Shown piece after piece: positions 1-11,783 of a stretch of 64,000 nt of DNA; position 1 is the stretch's first letter, and the number at the start of each line of letters is the position of its first letter. The notes beneath the pieces are model-generated. The model saw only the letters and a list, made by a program, of their open reading frames with translations, was not told the DNA's origin and did no database searches. The stretch lies in NCBI GenBank assembly GCA_033065855.1, contig JAVXUO010001916.1, forward strand, positions 32,605 through 96,604. The letters are read 5' to 3'. A program made the position numbers and the translations under genes. The DNA is from Escallonia rubra. Its lineage: Eukaryota; Streptophyta; Magnoliopsida; Escalloniales; Escalloniaceae.

Positions 1-184
1 GTCTTGATAGCATGTACTTTATCGGATCAGTTTGTGCAATCACTAATATGTCAAAAGGCAACATGTAATGTCGAAGTTTAACAGTAGTAGAATACAAAGT
101 TAAACACAACTTTTTCACAATAGAGTATTTCTACTCAGCTACATTTAAACCTCAAGTAAAGTAGTAGATAGCTTGTTCAAAACC

Positions 185-400
185 CTAACTGTTTTGGGCT
201 GACAGACTGCAAAGCGATGACTCTGCTGCCGATACATATAACTTCAGTGGCCTCCCCATCCCCGGTGGCATCAATACAGGAAATTTGGCTAGATATTCTT
301 TTATCGAATAAAAATCTTGTTGATGTTCCGCTTCCCATCGATACTTGATATCTCTTTTCAACCCCAACAAAACTAAGAATGGTAAACACTCTTTGTGGAA
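185..400 (-). mobile_element. Ty3/gypsy pol fragment (RT to RNase H region), fossil
   Basis: The minus strand encodes a short piece typical of the end of a Ty3/gypsy reverse transcriptase and the start of RNase H, with cores such as KEYLAKFPVLMPP and GRPLKLYVS. No LTR, capsid or integrase part is seen nearby. It is a broken fragment lying inside the accessory-gene region of MULE copy 1. Its outer limits are not clear. Confidence 0.6.
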
Positions 401-444
401 TAAAAGTACCAGGGAAGCTAAAGCTCGAAGTTCGATTGAAGAGA

Positions 445-573
445 CGGAGGCCCAAGCAAGCTAATCATTCGGACATCGGCAACTTCATCTGCATGTACAT
501 GGACTACATTTGTCGGGATGAGAGCCTCAAGAAGGCTGTCTGGATCGAAGAAGATGTAGAAAAATTTAGATAG
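445..573 (+). pseudogene. Ulp1-type cysteine protease C-terminal remnant of MULE copy 1
   Basis: The last 40 or so codons of the short plus-strand reading frame match the tail of the accessory gene in MULE copy 2 (53850-53935). Copy 2 reads NHSDCGVFILMYMDYI, the region around the catalytic cysteine of Ulp1/SENP SUMO proteases. Copy 1 reads NHSDIGNFICMYMDYI, so the nucleophile position is Ile. The residues upstream that should carry the catalytic His and Asp are not visible. The frame ends at 573 and is convergent with the transposase gene ending at 1882. It is a dead remnant; assignment to Ulp1 rests on this one motif plus the known carriage of Ulp1-like genes by some plant MULEs (Kaonashi type). 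Confidence 0.6.
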
Positions 574-880
574 CTTGGCAAATTCATAGCGGCCGGCTTA
601 GAGCAGTTAGAAATATTGTAAATTCGGCTCACGATGAGAATTGAGGCCCAATGACATTGTAAACGATTATTTTTATGACATAATTTTTATTTTGAAACAT
701 CTGATCTCTTTCTTGAGACATGTTTTTTTGTGTGTTGTGATTTTTTTGGGTGTTGTGGGTTTTTTGTCCTTGTTGAGACAAGTTTGATGATTGGTAAGAA
801 AATGTTATGGTGTGGTTTTTTTGCCCTTGTTGAGATAGGTTGATGGTGGGAAAGAAAATGAGGGTAATGTCTTTACATGT
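574..880. other. 3' flank of the accessory gene, no gene
   Basis: T-rich, AT-rich sequence following the Ulp1 remnant, with repeats of TTTTTTG/TGTTGAGACA-like words near 710-840. No open reading frame of note. It corresponds to 53940-54220 in MULE copy 2. Confidence 0.5.
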
Positions 881-1775
881 TTCTGCTACACCGTCCGCTA
901 TATAGTGTAGCGGACAGCCAAAACACCAAAAAAATTCTAAGTATTGATATCTAATGTTTCTACTACACCATCCGCTACCTAGTCTAGCAGACGGCTTAAA
1001 ACACCAAAAATTCTAAGTGTTGATGTCTAATGTTTCTGCTACACCGTCCGCTACACAGTCTAGCAGACGGACAAAACACCAAAAAAATTCTTAGTGTTCA
1101 TGTCTAATGTTTCTGCTACACCGTCCGCTGCATAGTCCAGCGGACGGCTTAAAACACCTAAACAATTCTAAGTGTTGATGTCTAATGTTTCTTCTACACC
1201 GTCCGTTACATAGTCTAGCGGACGGACAAAACACCAAAAAAATTCTAAGTGTTGATGTCTAATGTTTCTGCTACACCGTCCGCTACATAGTCTAGGGGAC
1301 GGACAAAACACCAAAAACATTCTAAGTGTTGATGTCTAATGTTTCTGTTACACCATCTGCTACATAGTCCAGCGGACGGCTTAAAATACCTAAAAAATTC
1401 TAAGTGTTGATGTATTATGTTTCTACTACATAGTCCAGCGGACGGCTTAAAACACCAAAAAAAAAAAAATAAGTGTTGATGTCTAATGGTTCTGCTACTC
1501 CGTCTGCTACATAGTCTAGCAGACGGCCAAAACACCAAAAAAATTCTATGTGTTGAAGTGTAATTTAAGTGACCAAAAATACCAAAAAAATTCTAAGTGT
1601 TAAAGTCTAATGTTTCTGCTACGCCATCCACAATATAGTGTAGCGGATGGTTTAAAACACTGTAATTCTAAGTTGGCGAAAAACAACAAAAAAATTATAA
1701 GTGTTGATATCTAATATTGTTGCTACACCATCCAGTACATAGTCTAGCAGATGAAAAAAATAAAAATTTAGTGTT
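881..1775. repeat. Tandem array of palindrome-bearing units, about 75 bp each (MULE copy 1)
   Basis: About eleven units spaced roughly 72-80 bp. Each has a hairpin-forming core of the form CCGTCCGCTACATAGT followed by its near reverse complement CTAGCGGACGG, then a spacer containing AAAACACCAAAAAAATTCTAAGTGTTG and ATGTTTCTGCTAC. The array lies exactly between the convergent 3' ends of the Ulp1-tail gene and the FAR1-type transposase. A homologous array sits at the same place in MULE copy 2. Reading frames through it are products of the repeat. Confidence 0.85.
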
Positions 1776-1881
1776 TTAGTGTGATGTTTCTTGCTCATAA
1801 AATATTATTACAAAATAACTTATTACAAAAAGTCCAACAGACTTGATGGCTCATAAAAGATTATTACAAAAAAAAAAAAGA

Positions 1882-3290
1882 TTAAAGGTCGACTGCATCT
1901 TCTTCTTCCTCGCCTTCGGCATCATCTTCTTCGTCGTCTTGCAAACCCCCTGGACTTATCCCCAGTGCCTTGTAATGGTTCCGCTTGTCATGGTTGGTCA
2001 TTTTGTTGGACAGTGCACACCTTCTCAGCTTTTTAGGTTGAGTTGCTTGTTCAATAGAGCTCTTCATCCATGTAGATCTTTTGCGGCTTTCGTTTGCGAT
2101 ATAATTGGATCCAATGGCCAGATATCATTGTCCTCTTCCTCAACCGGCTCATCATCTTCTGATCCCTACATAGGCTCAGTGTCAACCACATTACAGACTG
2201 AAGCTACTTCAAACTGGTCGATGATGGGCTCTTGCTGCTCTGCCATCTCGCAGAGATGTTGATAACCAACCATTGTAGCAGCACCCTTTACGGACAAACG
2301 GGTAATCATTATCACTAGATGATTACACCGCAACGTCTCTGATTCTTCAAAGTTAGTATACAGATGCTCCAAAAATGCAATGGTACTGTGCAACCTATTT
2401 GCAACATTGGTCCACCGCAGCAAGACTTATTTATCGGGGATTACCTTGATATTCTTCTGGCTGAAAAACTGCAGAATGTGTCTACACAGCATGCCATGGA
2501 ACTCAAACTTCTTGCAAACACATGTCACCGAATCCGTTAATGTGTCATGGCTCACCGTATACATTCTACGCAGCTTTTCAAGGACGAGGTCGTTCATCAG
2601 CAAATAAACCTTGTACTCACGTGTAGACTTTTCTACCACCTTGTTTATACTGTATCGTCCCGATTTTTGCAGCTCTTCTTCGTATTGCATGAACATCTCA
2701 TTCGTATAGACTTTTGCACCGTTCACCTCCAGCAGGGTCTCAAGCAACCTTCTCCTTTGTTTGTACGTGCTTGCAAAGTCTGCAGCCCTTTCTTTGATGA
2801 ATAACGAGGCAACTGCTTTTTTGGCTGATGTGACGAAACTCTTCAAATTTTTAGCTGTACCTACATAACTATTGAACAAGGCATTCATAAATTCACTCCT
2901 GCCCGTCATTTTCATGCCCGCAAGAAAAAAACCTTCTCGTATAGACGCCAATCCATTCACCTCTCCTCAAATTCCTCAATCGTTAACGACTTGTTAACGC
3001 ACCTGTCAAAATCTTGTTTGTAGTCTGGATACTTTGCATACACGTGATGCAGACGTTCAGAGTATTTATTGCTTACGTGCCAAGTGCACAAGTTGTGTCG
3101 AGTATCTGGGAAGAAGGTAGGAATAGCCTTCTTCATTGCCAAATCTTGATCGGTGATGATAACTTTAGGAGCTTTGTTGTTCATGGCTTCTAGCCACGTC
3201 TTAAACAACCATACAAAAGAACTCTCGCTCTCATCCCTTAACAATGAAAATCCGAACAGGATGGAGTGATAATGATGATTAACGCCTATC
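1882..3290 (-). pseudogene. FAR1/MULE transposase, C-terminal two thirds (copy 1)
   Basis: The minus strand encodes the middle and end of a FAR1/FHY3-like MULE transposase. From 3290 it reads VIGVNHHYHSILFGFSLL, then the second catalytic Asp in ITDQD, then CTWHVSNKY. It is followed by a SWIM zinc finger (CVC...GMLCRHIL, about 2470-2530) and a C-terminal acidic tail with a degenerate zinc-knuckle-like NKMTNHDKRNH before the stop at 1882. At least two frame changes separate the blocks. The gene is split at 3290 by the CACTA element, and its N-terminal part resumes at 11784. In the intact family this protein cuts and joins the ends of the MULE in the nucleus. Confidence 0.8.
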
Positions 3291-3640
3291 ACTACAAGAA
3301 AAGACAGATTTAGCGACGGACTTTTAGCGACAGAATGCATTCCGTCGCTAAAAAACTTTTCAGCGACATGTTTTATCGTCGATAAAACTTCCGTCGCTAA
3401 AACTTTTTATCGACGGAATGATCAGTCGGTAAAAGTATTTGCCAACAGACTTTTACCGACGGATATTTACCGACAAATGTTACCGTCGCTAAACATTTTT
3501 TAGAATTTTAGAATTTTCGATGTTTTTTAAAAAATATTTAAGCGACGGAATATTTCTGTCACTAAAAATTATGTCTATGAAAAGTTTCTTTTAACGACGG
3601 ACTTTTACCGACAGCATCGTTTCGTCGCTAAAAGTCCTGT
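3291..3640. repeat. CACTA left subterminal repeats
   Basis: Many direct and inverted copies of the motif AGCGACGGA / TCCGTCGCT(A)AAA occur next to the left terminus. Such short subterminal repeats are the binding sites of the TNPA-type protein in En/Spm elements. A second cluster stands at the right end (11525-11760). Confidence 0.8.
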
Positions 3641-5280
3641 CTTAAATCTCAGATCCCCTTCTTTCTCTTCTTTCTTTTCTTTCTTTTCTTTCACCCGTTT
3701 CTCTCTCTCTGTTAATTATTTCTCACCGGTGATCCACTGGCCTTCTTACTCCGACGACCTCCTCTACAGCAGTCCACCTCTGGCAACCCCTCCGGCGACA
3801 CCCCCGTCTTCCACACTTGGCTCTGACTGGCAACAAGACGTTGCAGGTAAAAGTCATCCTTCATCAAGACTCCCAAGTGGACCTTCGAAGGTTAGCTTTC
3901 TAGTCTCTGAGATCTCAAACAAAATTACCCACCATAATGGTATCATTTGCATGTTTTGTATGTTCAAATTGGGTTTCGTTTGTCAAATCAGGGAATGTCA
4001 AAGGGGTTTCCTTTTCTTCTTGTCTTGAGCATGTACTCTTGTGTCTTGCAATGTTTGTCAACGTATGTTCAGGACTGACTTCCCAATCTGGGTATGTTTC
4101 TATGTTTGCCATTGGTCTTTTTGTTCCTCATAACTTGCACTGTTTGATTCAATTGATCGGTATCTATTAACATTCAGTTATTCAATTCATGGAATTAGTG
4201 AACTTTCTCAGTGCATTCTGGATTCCAGCTATTTTGTTCTTTAAATTTCCTTTTACCTCCTTAAGATTAATATATGTTTCGATAGCAAAATAAAAGACTA
4301 GACACACTCAAAATCAGAATTTGCAGAAGGAAAACCATGAAGTGTATGAGAAGCTGATTTTTACTTTTTGACAGTACAGATTAACACTATGTTTGGATCA
4401 TTCAGTCACCGTGTCATCACATAATATTGCCCAGTATCTAGGCAAAGTAGGTTCGTTCTTCTTTTGGTAACATAATTTGAGAATTGCCGTATAAGACTGC
4501 AAATTTTAGAATAAGGTGTGCCGTGCAGTTTCGATTTGTGTAGAATAAGAGGAATGAGTAGGATTATCAAGCCCCAGAATGTCTTTTGACTGTCAGAGAC
4601 AGGTTTCAAGAAATCAATAAACAAAATGAGAGCTTCTAATTTCATTAAATGAATTCTAATCGTGAGAAAATATAATGCAAGGAAGCAGTTGTCTTAAAAG
4701 AAAGCAGAAAGCAGAATACTCGTTAAGACATCTGGCAATGTTTGTCAAAGGGGTTTTCAAAAGAGTAAACATTAGATTTGTTTGAAATGCATATGAGGAT
4801 TGGTATTGTGTTTATGATCGATGCTCTATTTCATTAGAACACCAAAATAAGATCATACACTTCTTAATGTATGATATACAATGCTTGAGCAATTGTTTAA
4901 ATCCTTAAGCTTTCAGAACATATGGTAACTTCTCATGGTATTATTAGATATCTGATTTTCACAAGGTTTTGAATTCGATTCTTCCCGCCTGAATATTTGC
5001 AACCCCCCCCCCCCCCCCCAATAGCACAATTTGCACTCTGATTATGAACATGGCGATTGTGCACCTTAATTTTAGGTTGTTAATTGATGATTTTAGTTAG
5101 TTAATTTTGCATTGAGTATTTGAGATATTGAGATTGTGGACGGAGGATGGGACCCAATTGGATTGAATATGTGATTTTGATTAATTTTTATTTTACTGAG
5201 CATTTGAGAATTGAGATTGTTAATTGTTGATTGTGCATTGAGCATTTGAGAATTGAGATTGTTGATTAACAATATTTTAA
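3641..5280 (+). other. CACTA leader and non-coding region
   Basis: A pyrimidine-rich stretch (CTTTCTTTTCTTTC words, about 3658-3720) is followed by a possible short leader exon ending before GTAAAAGTC near 3849. The rest is AT-rich, with a poly(C) run at about 5003-5019. It looks like the untranslated leader and first intron of the transposase gene. No domain is recognisable in its short frames. Confidence 0.4.
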
Positions 5281-6245
5281 TAAATCAATTAACCCTAATT
5301 AGCTCTAACGAGCCTAATTAGTTTTAATTAACCCTAAGAACCTAATGAAAATCAAATTAGCTGTAATTACCCCAAATTAGCCCAAATGAACCCAATTACG
5401 CGCATATTGATTATAGTTAGCCTAATTAGTCATAATTTGCACTAACATAACCCAATTAAGCCTAATTAGCGCTAATTAGGACTAATCAACACTACTCGGC
5501 ACAATTAAACCCTAATTAGGACTAAATAACCCTAATTAGTCCTAATCAACCCTAATTAGCTATAATTATCCGAAACTAGCCCTCATTAACAATAATTAGT
5601 CCTAACATAACCCAATTAAGCCTAATTAGTCCTAATTAGGACTAATCAGCACTACTCGGCACAATTAAACCCTAATTAAGACTAAATAATCCTAATTAGT
5701 CATAATAAACCCTAATTAGCTATAATTATCCGAAACTAGCCCTCATTAACAATAATTAGCCCTAACATAACCCAATTAAGCCTAATTAGCCCTAATTAGG
5801 ACTAATCAGCACTACTCGGCACAATTAAACCCTAATTAGGACTAAATAACCCTAATTAGTCCTAATCAACCCTAATTAGCTATAATTATCCGAAACTAGC
5901 CCTCATTAACAATAATTAGCCTTAACATAACCCAATTAAGCCTAATTAGTCCTAATTACGACTAATCAGCACTACTCGGCACAATTAAACCCTAATTAGG
6001 ACTAAATAACCCTAATTAGTCCTAATCAACCCTAATTAGTTATAATTATCTAAAACTAGCCCCTCATTAACAATAATTAGCCATAACATAACTTAATTAA
6101 GCCTAATTAGCCCTAATTACGACTAATCAGCACTAGTCGGCACAATTAAACCCTAATTAGGACTAAACAACCCTAATTAGTCCTAATCAACCCTAATTAG
6201 CTATAATTAATACTCGTAATTAACCCTAATAACCCAGTTAGCCCT
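5281..6245. repeat. 160-bp tandem repeat array in the CACTA element
   Basis: The word CCCAATTAAG recurs at 5451, 5611, 5771 and 5931, and in a variant form at 6092, giving a period of 160-161 bp and about five units. Each unit is built from smaller words of the type CCTAATTAG and CCCTAATTAGGACTAA. The sequence resembles plant telomere repeat only superficially, because CCCTAAA runs are absent. It is non-coding minisatellite DNA inside the transposon. Confidence 0.9.
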
Positions 6246-6984
6246 AATTAGCTCTTGTACATCCCATAATTACTCCATATTACCCAGAGATGGTTCAATT
6301 ACTCGTTGTTTACAAACCCTGCCTTCTTTATATTAGTTGTTGTTTTGAGAAGTCCATTGGCAACGAGATGGTTCAACTCGTTGCCAACGAATTCTATTTA
6401 ACGTGGAATTGGTAACATATGTAACGATCTTTCTGCATTTTTGATATTTCAGAAAGATTCTTGCATATGTTATCAATTTTTGAACGCATGCATCCATAAA
6501 AACCCTTAGTTCCCGTTCAAAGGTACTCATTACAAAGTAATGCTTTGTAATGAGCCTTTGGATGTCCAGTTTGGAAAAGCTAATTGTTTATAAAACAGTG
6601 TTTTGACTCATGCTTTGTGTTATATGTCGTGGATATTTGGTACACGTTCTCGTGTGTTTCTCCGGGTGCATACAGATCTGGTGTTCTAATCCGTCAAACC
6701 TTGCAAGGCAAGGTTAGATGAATGTTAGAACACCTAATCAATGTCGTGTACTTGGGGAAATGCGGGGAGGTGCTGCCGAATTTTTCGCAGACATGGGACT
6801 AAGCATGAGTTATTCACTGTTTTATAAACACGTGTTTTTTAGAATGAGATAGGACCACTACCTGTTAGAGAGTGGAGGGGAAATATATAGACATGTTGTC
6901 AATTCATGCATTCATATTTACATCGGCAATGCCTAATGACTGGTCATAATTGAAGGTGGTATACAGTACGATAATTCAGTCGTC
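6246..6984 (+). other. CACTA region upstream of the transposase
   Basis: Unique AT-rich sequence between the 160-bp array and the transposase start. It holds a short imperfect inverted repeat around 6530-6560 (TACAAAGTAATGCTTTGTAATG). No coding segment is recognised. Confidence 0.4.
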
Positions 6985-9434
6985 ATGTCAGTCGATCGAA
7001 GTTGGATGAAAATGAAGAATGCTGAAGATTTTGAGTGTCGCATTGACGAATTTATCGACTTCGCTTATGCGCATCCTGCACATGTTGACCTTGATAAGAT
7101 AAGGTGTCCGTGCGATAGATGTGAGTTATTGCACTGGAGAAAAAGAATTGAAGTAAAATGGCATCTTCGTCGGTACGGTTTTATGGGTGGATACACAAGG
7201 TGGACGAAGTACGGGAAACGATAGTATTGTCATCCAACCCAGCTAGTCACACTGGACTACCCATCTGGTGAAGAAGTGCTCTCACACCTAAAGGCATTTG
7301 ATACTGACATACCACACGGAAAGGGTGTGCCGGATCAGAAGATTCCAGGGTACGGGAAAGAGCACAACTGGAGAAAATTGTGTATCTTCTGGGAGTTAGC
7401 CTACTGGAGGACGCTCGTTATCCGAAACAACATGGATGTGATGCATATTGAGAAGAACGTTTTTGATAATGTGTTCAACACAGTGATGAATGTCAAGGGC
7501 AAATCGAAAGATCACCTTAAAACGAGAAGGGATCTACAACAGTTGGGTGTACGCCGTGAATTGCATCCTCGGACAGTCAGTGGGAGGACGATACTTCTGA
7601 AAGCACCTTACTGTCTAGACAAGAACCAAGTGGAGAAGGTCTGTCAGTGAGTTAAGAATTTGAAGCTTCCGGAAGAGTTTGCATCCAACATATCTCGTTG
7701 TTACAATGTATCGAAATGCAAGTTTCAAGGGATGAAGAGTCACGACTGCCACGTATTCATGGAGAGATTCATTCATATTGCCTTCCGGAGACTGTTGCCA
7801 CGGGTTGTTTGTGAGAGTTTGACTGAATTATCTAATTTCTTTCGAGATATATGTTCTTCTACTATCCGGGTAAGTAACATGGAAGTGCTTGAGAAGAACA
7901 TTGTGGTGACGATTTGCAAGCTGGAGAAAATCTTTCCACCTTCGTTCTTTGATTCAATGGAGCATCTGCCTGTTCACTTGGCATATGAAGCTAAGATGAG
8001 TGGACCCGTGCAATATCGGTGGATGTATCCCTTCGAGAGGTCATCTTTAAATTATTACAGTTGTTCATTTACACTTAATGTGACACCTGTTATCATTGAT
8101 ATTTCACCGAACTCGATTCACTAAACTTATAGGTTCATGTTCCATTTAAAGAAAAAAGTCTGTAATAAGGCCCGGGTTAAGGGCTCAATTGCGGAGGCTT
8201 ACGTAATGGAAGAACTTGTAAACTTTTGTAGTCAATATTTCGGGCCTGATATTGGTACAAGGTTAAATCAACTAGGTCGAAATGACCCTGGATCAAGCAT
8301 AAATTTGGAAGGGCAATTGTTAATATTCAAGCAGTCAGGTAGTCCATTCGGCCGAACGTATACTCTATGGCTAACGGATGAAGAGTACAGTGCTACAACA
8401 ATATATGCCCTTCTAAATTGCGATGAAGTTTCGGCATTCGTTGAGTAAGTTAAAGTCTTAATTCACTTACATTGATGTACATAATTGAAAGTGTGTGTTA
8501 AGCGAGTCAACTATATTGGTTTGCAGTGAGTTCGATGCGGAATCTTTAATCACTGATCCCGCTGGACTTGAATCTTATCAAAAATCACAATTTGTACAGT
8601 GGTTCAAAAGGCGTGTAAGATTGATTAATGAAATTATATTATATGTTATATACAGTTCTGTGGCCAATTAGTATACTGATTTATCCTTAATTTTTACCGT
8701 CATCTACAATAGGTTCAGTCAATGGATAGACCAGTGGCCTCCTGCTTGAAATTACTAGCTGAAGGCCCTAACAAACAAACATCCTGTTACGGAGGCTATA
8801 TCATCAACGGGTTTAGGTTTAACGTAAAAGATGATGACTGAAAAAACAAACCCAAAACAGTGGAGTCTTGGTCAACGGCGACTGTTACGCCGAGAATTGC
8901 ATGGACTTTTACGGAGAGCTAGATGAGATTGTTGACCTAACATATCTAGGTTCCCAAAACCGCCTGGTAATGTTCAAGTGTATGTGGTTCGATGTCACAT
9001 GCAGTAGAGGAATCTGTGTTAGCTCTCCAGGGATTGTAGATGTCAATGTCAAGTCAAGACTTGCATCAGACGAGCCCTTTGTGTTTGCTAGTCAAGTTGT
9101 ACAAGTCTTTTACGCGGAGGACGTCGCCAATCCCAAATCTCATTGGTATACAATTATCAAGTCCAAGAAATTGCCCGTGACATATGACAGTGAGCTAGAC
9201 TCCTTTCAAGCCGACCAATCACATGTCTTGTTCCCTGTTGAGGTCAACAACGAGGAGGACGATCTTCCTCTTCCAACAACACTTCATGTAAGAGAAGAAG
9301 TCGTAGATGATGTGACCGAGTCTACTGATGAAGAGGATGAATTAGAAGATGAAGAGGACGACGAGTCCCACGAAGAAGAGGATGACGAGGAAAGTGATGA
9401 AGATGATGATGATTCTCAAATTGAAAATGATTGA
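6985..9434 (+). pseudogene. CACTA TNP2-like transposase (TNPD), internally deleted
   Basis: Blocks follow in family order. First is the N-terminal transposase-associated domain (6985-7224, with RSWM, DEFIDFAYAHP and CPCDRC). Next is a short C-terminal piece of the TNP2 domain (7276-7650, NNMDVMHIEKNVFDNVFN). DUF4218 follows (7660-8444, with KSHDCHVFMER, HLPVHLAYEA and YRWMYPFER), then a small exon (8527-8614). Last is DUF4216 (about 8712-9434, with YGGYIINGFRF, FKCMWFDV and an acidic C-terminus). GT-AG introns are visible at 8445-8526 and 8615-8711. Most of the catalytic TNP2 core between the first two blocks is missing, and stops or frame changes occur at about 7224, 7650 and 8840. The intact protein would cut the CACTA ends. 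Confidence 0.8.
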
Positions 9435-9595
9435 CTTGTAATGTTGTAACATCACGGGAAAAATGTAGTAACATTTTAGAACTTGGTTCATATTGATGTG
9501 TTTTTGCACCTCCGTTCATATATATATATAGTATCGATGATGATTTCTGCCAAATTATTGTTTTTAACGTGTTAATGTCTTTGTAATTTATCTAT

Positions 9596-11202
9596 ATGAA
9601 GTCAGTTATGGATAGGATACGGGCTATTCGTGGCCAGGCTGGACGCCGAGCTGCTTCCTCCCCGGTGGATCCCACCTCGTCATTGCCCACTGATGACGAG
9701 GCACAGAGTGATCGCGTACTGCAGATGGGGCCTCAGCTCCATCCCCAGCCCCAACCTCAGCCATCGCCCCAACCCCAGCCGTCACCCTAGCCCCAGCCAT
9801 CGTCCCAGCCCGACGCAGATTCATCCCACACGTGCATTCTCCTTCTTCTGTGGGTTCTACCTCATGTATAGTTGATAACGGTGTTTAGTACATTTTCGCT
9901 AGCCTTATATTTAAAGTATATTTGAACTGTATTAATGTCTGTGTTTTGTAGGATCTCGACGAGGCCGTGGTCCGACACACGGGGTACACATCGACCCCCA
10001 GTGTAAACAGAGAGTTACACTCACCCATGAGGGCCTGTAAGTAAAAAAAATATCACATCATGCCTCATATTTAAAATTTTGGGGTGTTAATTTATATTTG
10101 AACTGTATTAATTAATTTATTTACTTCTTTGGCAGGATCCTGGAGAATCAGGCGAGGACGAAGATCGGCGTTCTTGTGAAGGGCCGATTCTTCGAGCCAC
10201 GCCTATACTGGAAGGACTGGGATGCCGCTGCGAGGGAATCCCTATGGGAGGAGTGGCTGGTACGGTGAAGTATTTTTTTCAGTGATAGTAGTTGTTTAAT
10301 TAGAGTTTGTTTTCTGTTGTTAGTTTGTGTTATTGAATGCCTTACAGGAGAGGTTCACGTTTGACTTGCCTGAGCAGCAGGCACTAGGGCAGCATGCCTT
10401 CTTTGCTTACATCGGCAAGAATTACCGTCGATGGCTCCACGACGCACGGGACCGGGCAAAGAAGATGTTGCCCGAGGGTGGCCTGATGACGGAGATGACA
10501 AGATATCCCCCACATTGGATATCTCACGGTGTATGGGGGGAGATGATAGATCGGTGGGCTATGGATCCAGGCTGGGACGCCAAGAGTAAGAGCGGGGTCG
10601 AGAATAGACATAACAGAGATCCGACGCACACCGGGGGGGGGGGGTCGGTGCCACACGACATCGTCCGACACATGAACGCGGTCGAGCACCCGGATCTGGA
10701 GGAGGATGAGGTCATAGCTCTGACGTATAGTCAGACGCACGTGCGAAAGAATGACAAGGATGAGGCACACCGGGCGGGCGACTATATTTCAGATATTGCC
10801 CGGCGGATCGATGTGAGTCAATTTGTTTAAGTGTTTAATTTTTTGTCTTTCTATCCTCAATGTCTGTTGCGTTAATTAATGCCCTAACATATCGTTAAAT
10901 CATTGTTTTTGCAGGCCTCGTATGAACAGCTTAGGGGGTCCGAGCAGCAATCCGAACAGCCATCAGCGTCCACTAGTACGGGTGCGAGTACTGGGGCGTT
11001 AAAGCGATGGCTGGATACGCCGGAGGTCGTCAATCGGCCGAAAGACCGCATACGCGGCCTGCCTAGCACGACTACTCGTGCCATGATAGGAGCGTCCTCA
11101 CCCCCTGCTGCCCTTCCACAGACACCGGTTCCTCGGCATCCGTTGGACAACGAGGAGATCCAGCGCATTGCTACGGTGGTGGTGAGGATGACCAGGGAGT
11201 AG
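9596..11202 (+). pseudogene. CACTA TNPA-like gene with Transposase_24 domain
   Basis: Several plus-strand exons are seen. 9596-9790 carries an Ala/Ser/Pro- and Gln-rich start with a PQPQPQPS run. About 9951-10038 reads RGPTHGVHIDPQ. About 10138-10266 reads RFFEPRLYWKDWDAAARE. 10327-10815 reads FFAYIGKNYRRWLHDARDRAKK and WAMDPGWDAKSKSGVENR. About 10915-11202 has a Ser/Thr-rich tail. This order matches the plant En/Spm Transposase_24 family, the accessory protein that binds subterminal repeats. The exon joins at 10266 and 10830 are plausible but the first exon runs into a stop, so the gene is either spliced earlier or broken. A G run of about nine lies in the 10630 region. Confidence 0.65.
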
Positions 11203-11783
11203 GGTACCGCTGCTGGACATGCCGAGCCGGCCCCGGATTAGCAGGATCCAGATCCAGGACTCGGCAACCCCTGATGAGCCCCTTCTCGTGCCCGTTCCCA
11301 GCTACCCCCCCCTCCCCGCGCCCGGCTTGTACTCTTCTCCCCTCCCCTAACCGGCTGTATCCGGTTCCCGGCTTGTACATAATGAGTCTTTTTTATAAAA
11401 GACATTTTTTATGATTGATTATATATATTTCTTTGTCTATTGATTATTCCGCGTTGTTGTTGAGAAATGAAATTTTTATTACAGGTCTGGGTAATAGAAA
11501 AAAAACAAATTTTAAAAAAAAATTGACTTTTGACGACAGATTAATTCCGTCACTAAAAGTGTTCCTACTATCAGTTAATTAGCGATGGACTATTCCATCG
11601 CTAAAAAGCTTATTTAGCGACGGAATATTCCGTCGCTAATTTAACAAAAAAGAAAATAAATTAAAATACTTAAATTATAATTAGAGACGGATATTCCGTC
11701 GCAAAAACTTACATATAACACGACAGATTTGAAAATTCCGTCGCCAAACTATTAGTAACGGGCTTTTCTTTTTTCTTATAGTG
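11203..11783. repeat. CACTA 3' region and right subterminal repeats
   Basis: After the TNPA-like gene comes a short 3' trailer, then from about 11525 a cluster of TAGCGACGGA / TTCCGTCGCTAA motifs in both orientations, ending in TTCTTATAGTG at 11783. The cluster mirrors the left end. Confidence 0.8.

Larger units (their letters stand above)
3291..11783 (+). mobile_element. CACTA (En/Spm) DNA transposon inserted in MULE copy 1
   Basis: The left end is CACTACAAGAAAA and the right end is TTTTTTCTTATAGTG, the inverted 5'-CACTA termini of this superfamily. The trinucleotide TAT stands on both sides (3288-3290 and 11784-11786), the expected 3-bp target duplication. Removing the element restores a transposase sequence collinear with MULE copy 2 around 56610. 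Its 8493 bp hold subterminal AGCGACGGA repeats, a 160-bp tandem array, a TNP2-like transposase remnant and a Transposase_24 (TNPA-like) gene, both on the plus strand. Internal loss and frame changes in the transposase make it non-autonomous. Confidence 0.93.

Noticed and set aside
1245-1538. 97-residue minus-strand frame with repeated CFKPSAGLCSR
   Set aside because: Passes through the palindrome array, so the repetition is of DNA origin.
5281-6245. Interstitial telomere repeat
   Set aside because: The words are CCCTAATTAG, not CCCTAAA, and the period is 160 bp.
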